Origin: Flavobacteriaceae bacterium Ap0902
Lineage (GTDB): Bacteria; Bacteroidota; Bacteroidia; Flavobacteriales; Weeksellaceae
NCBI GenBank assembly: GCA_009835005.1
Contig: WTFG01000006.1
Coordinates: 146,866 to 210,865 of the forward strand
Direction of reading: 5' to 3'
DNA: 64,000 bases
Below, in pieces: positions 61,643 to 64,000 of the stretch. Each line of letters starts with the position of its first letter. The stretch's first letter is position 1. A program made the position numbers and the translations under genes. The notes under the pieces were generated by a model, which was not told where the DNA came from, did not search any database, and was given only the letters and a program-made list of their open reading frames with translations.

Positions 61643-62000
61643 GCGTATGTAAAATTTTAAAATCAGTAAATAATATTTGGTATGGTCTTCCTTTCATAGG
61701 TGGTTTTGTGTTGTCCTCTGCATCGTTTACGCCAACACCAGCAAACCAAACACTAGAATCTTGTTTTTTTGCATGAGCAATCACTTTTTTTGAAACCTCT
61801 GGCACCGCTTGGAAATCTTTGGGGAATGAAACCGTTTTTACCATCACAAAAGTAATGGGTTCTCCTTTTTTGAAGATCACAAACTGTGGATGTTTCTTTA
61901 ATTTAGAATTAACACCCAAAAATTCATAACCCATTTTCTGTAACTTTTCACCTATAAAGTTCATCCCTATATAGTGAATTTCTTCTTTACTAAATTCCAT
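61629..62000 (-). CDS. Small conserved hypothetical protein coupled to apbE
   Basis: 123 residues, cytoplasmic, no membrane segment. I recognise KEEIHYIGMNFIGEKLQKMG and PQFVIFKKGEPITFVMVKT as parts of a Bacteroidota family that is sometimes labelled 'Na+-translocating NADH-quinone reductase subunit F', apparently because of its neighbours; it has no NqrF ferredoxin or FAD motifs. The 14-base overlap with apbE makes shared expression near certain. Role unknown. Confidence 0.7.
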   Translation of the reverse strand: MEFSKEEIHYIGMNFIGEKLQKMGYEFLGVNSKLKKHPQFVIFKKGEPITFVMVKTVSFPKDFQAVPEVSKKVIAHAKKQDSSVWFAGVGVNDAEDNTKPPMKGRPYQILFTDFKILHTHENN

Positions 62001-62025
62001 AGCCTAAAATTAGTCAAATTAATTT

Positions 62026-62033
62026 CAAATTTA
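62026..62033 (-). promoter_or_regulatory. Predicted -7 element (TAAATTTG) of the small gene-apbE pair
   Basis: Minus-strand TAAATTTG matches TAnnTTTG, 25 bases before the ATG at 62000. No -33 TTG at normal spacing. Confidence 0.4.
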
Positions 62034-62083
62034 ACAAACTCACTTTATTACTTTATATAATATCTTAATTAAGTTTATTTTAG

Positions 62084-62091
62084 TATTTTTG
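62084..62091 (+). promoter_or_regulatory. Predicted -7 element (TATTTTTG) of the transketolase genes
   Basis: TATTTTTG matches TAnnTTTG, 15 bases before the ATG at 62107. No -33 TTG at normal spacing. Confidence 0.45.
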
Positions 62092-62106
62092 AGCAAATTG
62101 AAATAA

Positions 62107-62955
62107 ATGGCAAATATTAAAAAATTAGAAGAACTGGGTGTTCAAGTGCGCAGAGATATTCTTCGCATGGTTCATGATGTTAATAGCGGCCATCCAGGCG
62201 GGTCCTTAGGTTGTACAGAATTCTTGATTGCACTATACCAAGAAATTATGGATTATAGTACAGAATTTAAAATGGAAGGAGCCAATGAAGATGTATTTAT
62301 ATTATCCAATGGGCATATTTCTCCCGTATATTATAGTGTTTTAGCAAGATCAGGTTTCTTTCCAATATCAGAATTAAGCACATTTAGAAAACTAAATTCC
62401 AGATTACAAGGGCACCCAACCACCCATGACAATTTACCGGGAGTTAGAGTAGCTACAGGTTCACTAGGACAAGGGCTAAGTGTAGGGCTAGGCATTGCAC
62501 AGGCTAAAAAACTAAACAACGATGATCATTTAGTTTATACCCTTCACGGTGATGGCGAATTACAAGAAGGCCAGATTTGGGAAGCATTGATGTACGCTGG
62601 AGCCAATAAAGTTGATAACATTATAATCACCATTGATCGCAATGGTCGCCAGATAGACGGAGACACCAAGGATGTTTTAAGTCTTGGCGATTTAAAGATG
62701 AAATTAGAATCATTTATGTGGGATGTCGTAGTTTGTGATAATGGAAATAATATCCAAGAAGTCATTGAATCACTACAAGAAGCCAAAGCTCATACAGGTA
62801 AAGGAAAACCAGTAGCCATTATCCTACATACAGAGATGGGATACGGCGTAGATTACATGATGGGTACACACGCCTGGCACGGTAAAGCACCCAATGATGA
62901 GGAATTAGAAAGAGCTTTTGAAAACTTACCAGAAACATCTTTAAAAGATTATTAA
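62107..62955 (+). CDS. Transketolase N-terminal (thiamine-binding) subunit
   Basis: 282 residues covering the PP domain of a split transketolase, interconverting pentose and triose/hexose phosphates. [20 protein letters not shown] and [13 protein letters not shown] start it; [18 protein letters not shown] and [20 protein letters not shown] carry the thiamine-diphosphate GDG...N motif. The chain stops after about 280 residues, with the C-terminal half in the next gene 10 bases away. Such two-gene transketolases are usual in many Bacteroidota, so this is not a frameshift. Confidence 0.96.
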   Translation: MANIKKLEELGVQVRRDILRMVHDVNSGHPGGSLGCTEFLIALYQEIMDYSTEFKMEGANEDVFILSNGHISPVYYSVLARSGFFPISELSTFRKLNSRLQGHPTTHDNLPGVRVATGSLGQGLSVGLGIAQAKKLNNDDHLVYTLHGDGELQEGQIWEALMYAGANKVDNIIITIDRNGRQIDGDTKDVLSLGDLKMKLESFMWDVVVCDNGNNIQEVIESLQEAKAHTGKGKPVAIILHTEMGYGVDYMMGTHAWHGKAPNDEELERAFENLPETSLKDY

Positions 62956-62965
62956 AAGAAAACAA

Positions 62966-63922
62966 ATGATGAAAAAATATACATATACAGAGAAGAAAGA
63001 TACAAGATCTGGATTCGGAGAAGGACTTTTAGAGGCTGGTAGAAGAAACAAGGATGTCGTAGCTCTATGTGCAGATTTAATTGGATCACTTAAAATGGAT
63101 GCTTTTATAGAAGAGTTTCCAGAAAGATTTTTCCAAGTAGGTATTGCAGAAGCCAATATGATAGGGATGGCAGCAGGACTTGCAACCGCAGGTAAAATTC
63201 CTTTTACAGGAACATTTGCCAACTTTGCAACTGGCAGAGTTTATGACCAAATTCGCCAATCCGTTGCATATTCAGGCAAAAATGTGAAAATCGCCGCTTC
63301 ACATGCAGGTCTAACGCTAGGAGAAGATGGAGCAACACATCAAATCTTAGAGGATATAGGATTAATGAAGATGTTGCCAGAGATGACAGTCATTTCACCA
63401 TGTGACTTTAATCAAACCAAAGCCGCCACCTTAGCCGCCATGGAATTTGACGGTCCCGTTTATTTAAGATTTGGTAGACCCAAATGGCCAGTCTTCACAG
63501 ACGCAAACCAAGAATTCCAAATAGGCAAAGGAGAATTAATGATAGAAGGTACAGATGTAACCATTATCGCTACAGGGCATCTCGTATGGGAAGCCATAAC
63601 AGCAGCAGAAGAATTAAAAAAACAAGGCATCTCTGCAGAGGTTATCAACATACATACCATCAAGCCATTAGATGATGAGTTAATCCTGAAATCTACCAAT
63701 AAAACTGGAGCCATCGTTACAGCAGAGGAACACAATATTCTTGGAGGTCTAGGAGAAAGTGTAGCCAGAGTCTTAGCCTTAAATAATCCGACACCACAAG
63801 AATTTGTAGGCACCAATGATACCTTCGGCGAAAGTGGAACAGCCATAGAATTGATGAAGAAATATGGAATAGACAGTTCTGCCATCATATCCAAGGTTCA
63901 AAAAGTCTTGTCACGAAAATAA
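62966..63922 (+). CDS. Transketolase C-terminal (pyrimidine-binding) subunit
   Basis: 318 residues holding the Pyr and C-terminal domains. [43 protein letters not shown] (with the Glu that activates thiamine), and [20 protein letters not shown] are the Pyr motifs; the C-terminal domain is [20 protein letters not shown] and [20 protein letters not shown]. Two adjacent ATG codons (62966, 62969) leave the start uncertain by one residue. Terminator follows. Confidence 0.96.
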   Translation: MMKKYTYTEKKDTRSGFGEGLLEAGRRNKDVVALCADLIGSLKMDAFIEEFPERFFQVGIAEANMIGMAAGLATAGKIPFTGTFANFATGRVYDQIRQSVAYSGKNVKIAASHAGLTLGEDGATHQILEDIGLMKMLPEMTVISPCDFNQTKAATLAAMEFDGPVYLRFGRPKWPVFTDANQEFQIGKGELMIEGTDVTIIATGHLVWEAITAAEELKKQGISAEVINIHTIKPLDDELILKSTNKTGAIVTAEEHNILGGLGESVARVLALNNPTPQEFVGTNDTFGESGTAIELMKKYGIDSSAIISKVQKVLSRK

Positions 63923-63956
63923 ACCTTAGCATCATATCAGAATAATCACTATAAGA

Positions 63957-63979
63957 GCCTCCTTCATGGAGGTTTTTTT
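63957..63979 (+). terminator. Rho-independent terminator after the transketolase genes
   Basis: GCCTCC/GGAGG stem around TTCAT, followed by a run of seven T residues. Confidence 0.82.
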
Positions 63980-64000
63980 CAGGGCGAATACCGGGCTTTC

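Noticed and set aside
62955..62966. Transketolase in two pieces taken for a frameshift
   Set aside because: Both parts are complete domains with their own starts and a short gap; split transketolases are normal in many bacteria.
1..64000. CRISPR arrays, tRNA genes, insertion sequences, prophage
   Set aside because: No regularly spaced direct repeats, no cloverleaf-like sequence with TTCGANNC, no transposase, integrase or phage structural genes were seen by eye.

Overview
The window is AT-rich DNA from a member of the Bacteroidota, almost certainly the order Flavobacteriales. Supporting evidence: Bacteroidota-type promoters (TTTG, about 19 bases, TAnnTTTG) before several genes, with few Shine-Dalgarno sites; a PorT/SprT-like protein of type IX secretion next to the menaquinone methyltransferase; a type III glutamine synthetase; a TonB-dependent receptor beside an M23 peptidase; a two-gene transketolase; DUF4199 and GIN-domain proteins. 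Genus cannot be assigned from this stretch. Family names here come from recognising protein motifs by eye; no database search was run.

Layout. 1-4.1 kb: end of an M23 peptidase, a TonB-dependent receptor, an MpaB/Lcp-type oxygenase. 4.3-9.5 kb, minus strand: an operon DUF4199, glycosyltransferase 2, GIN lipoprotein, phosphohexomutase, then a nucleoside phosphorylase and a SUI1-like factor. 9.7-17.2 kb: RsmB-type methyltransferase, small acidic protein, CoA-transferase, PorT, MenG/UbiE, an ECF sigma factor with a membrane partner, acylphosphatase, SSB. Two copies of a structured repeat (4111-4241, 11029-11163) sit in convergent gaps. 17.4-20.9 kb: an M16 peptidase pair, one catalytic and one without the metal site.

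20.9-24.3 kb is the only accessory-looking island: a gene-free stretch with three structured repeats, a Fic protein, a divergent HTH-ImmA/IrrE metalloprotease, and two small ORFs, one split by a single in-frame TAA. This is the best candidate for something undescribed, though the evidence is contextual.

24.4-39.8 kb is housekeeping: DUF59 Fe-S protein, SPFH protein, M48 protease, Pcm, Gfo/Idh/MocA oxidoreductase, LysE exporter, GT9, SufE, L19, PPK2, DegP/HtrA, UvrD/PcrA, FKBP lipoprotein, RNase P RNA and IMP dehydrogenase. 40-45 kb is a galactose cluster (mutarotase, galactokinase, sodium/sugar symporter, nucleotidyltransferase) with no galT visible. 45.8-49.9 kb encodes 2-oxoglutarate dehydrogenase E1 and E2. 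49.9-57.7 kb holds glutamine synthetase III, a CaCA antiporter, a PspC and potassium-channel pair, an alanine symporter with an inserted lipoyl-like domain, and a helix-hairpin-helix protein. 57.8-60.6 kb is rplM-rpsI and rpsB-tsf; 60.6-62.0 kb ApbE with a small partner; 62.1-63.9 kb the transketolase genes. No tRNA, CRISPR array, insertion sequence or phage gene was seen.
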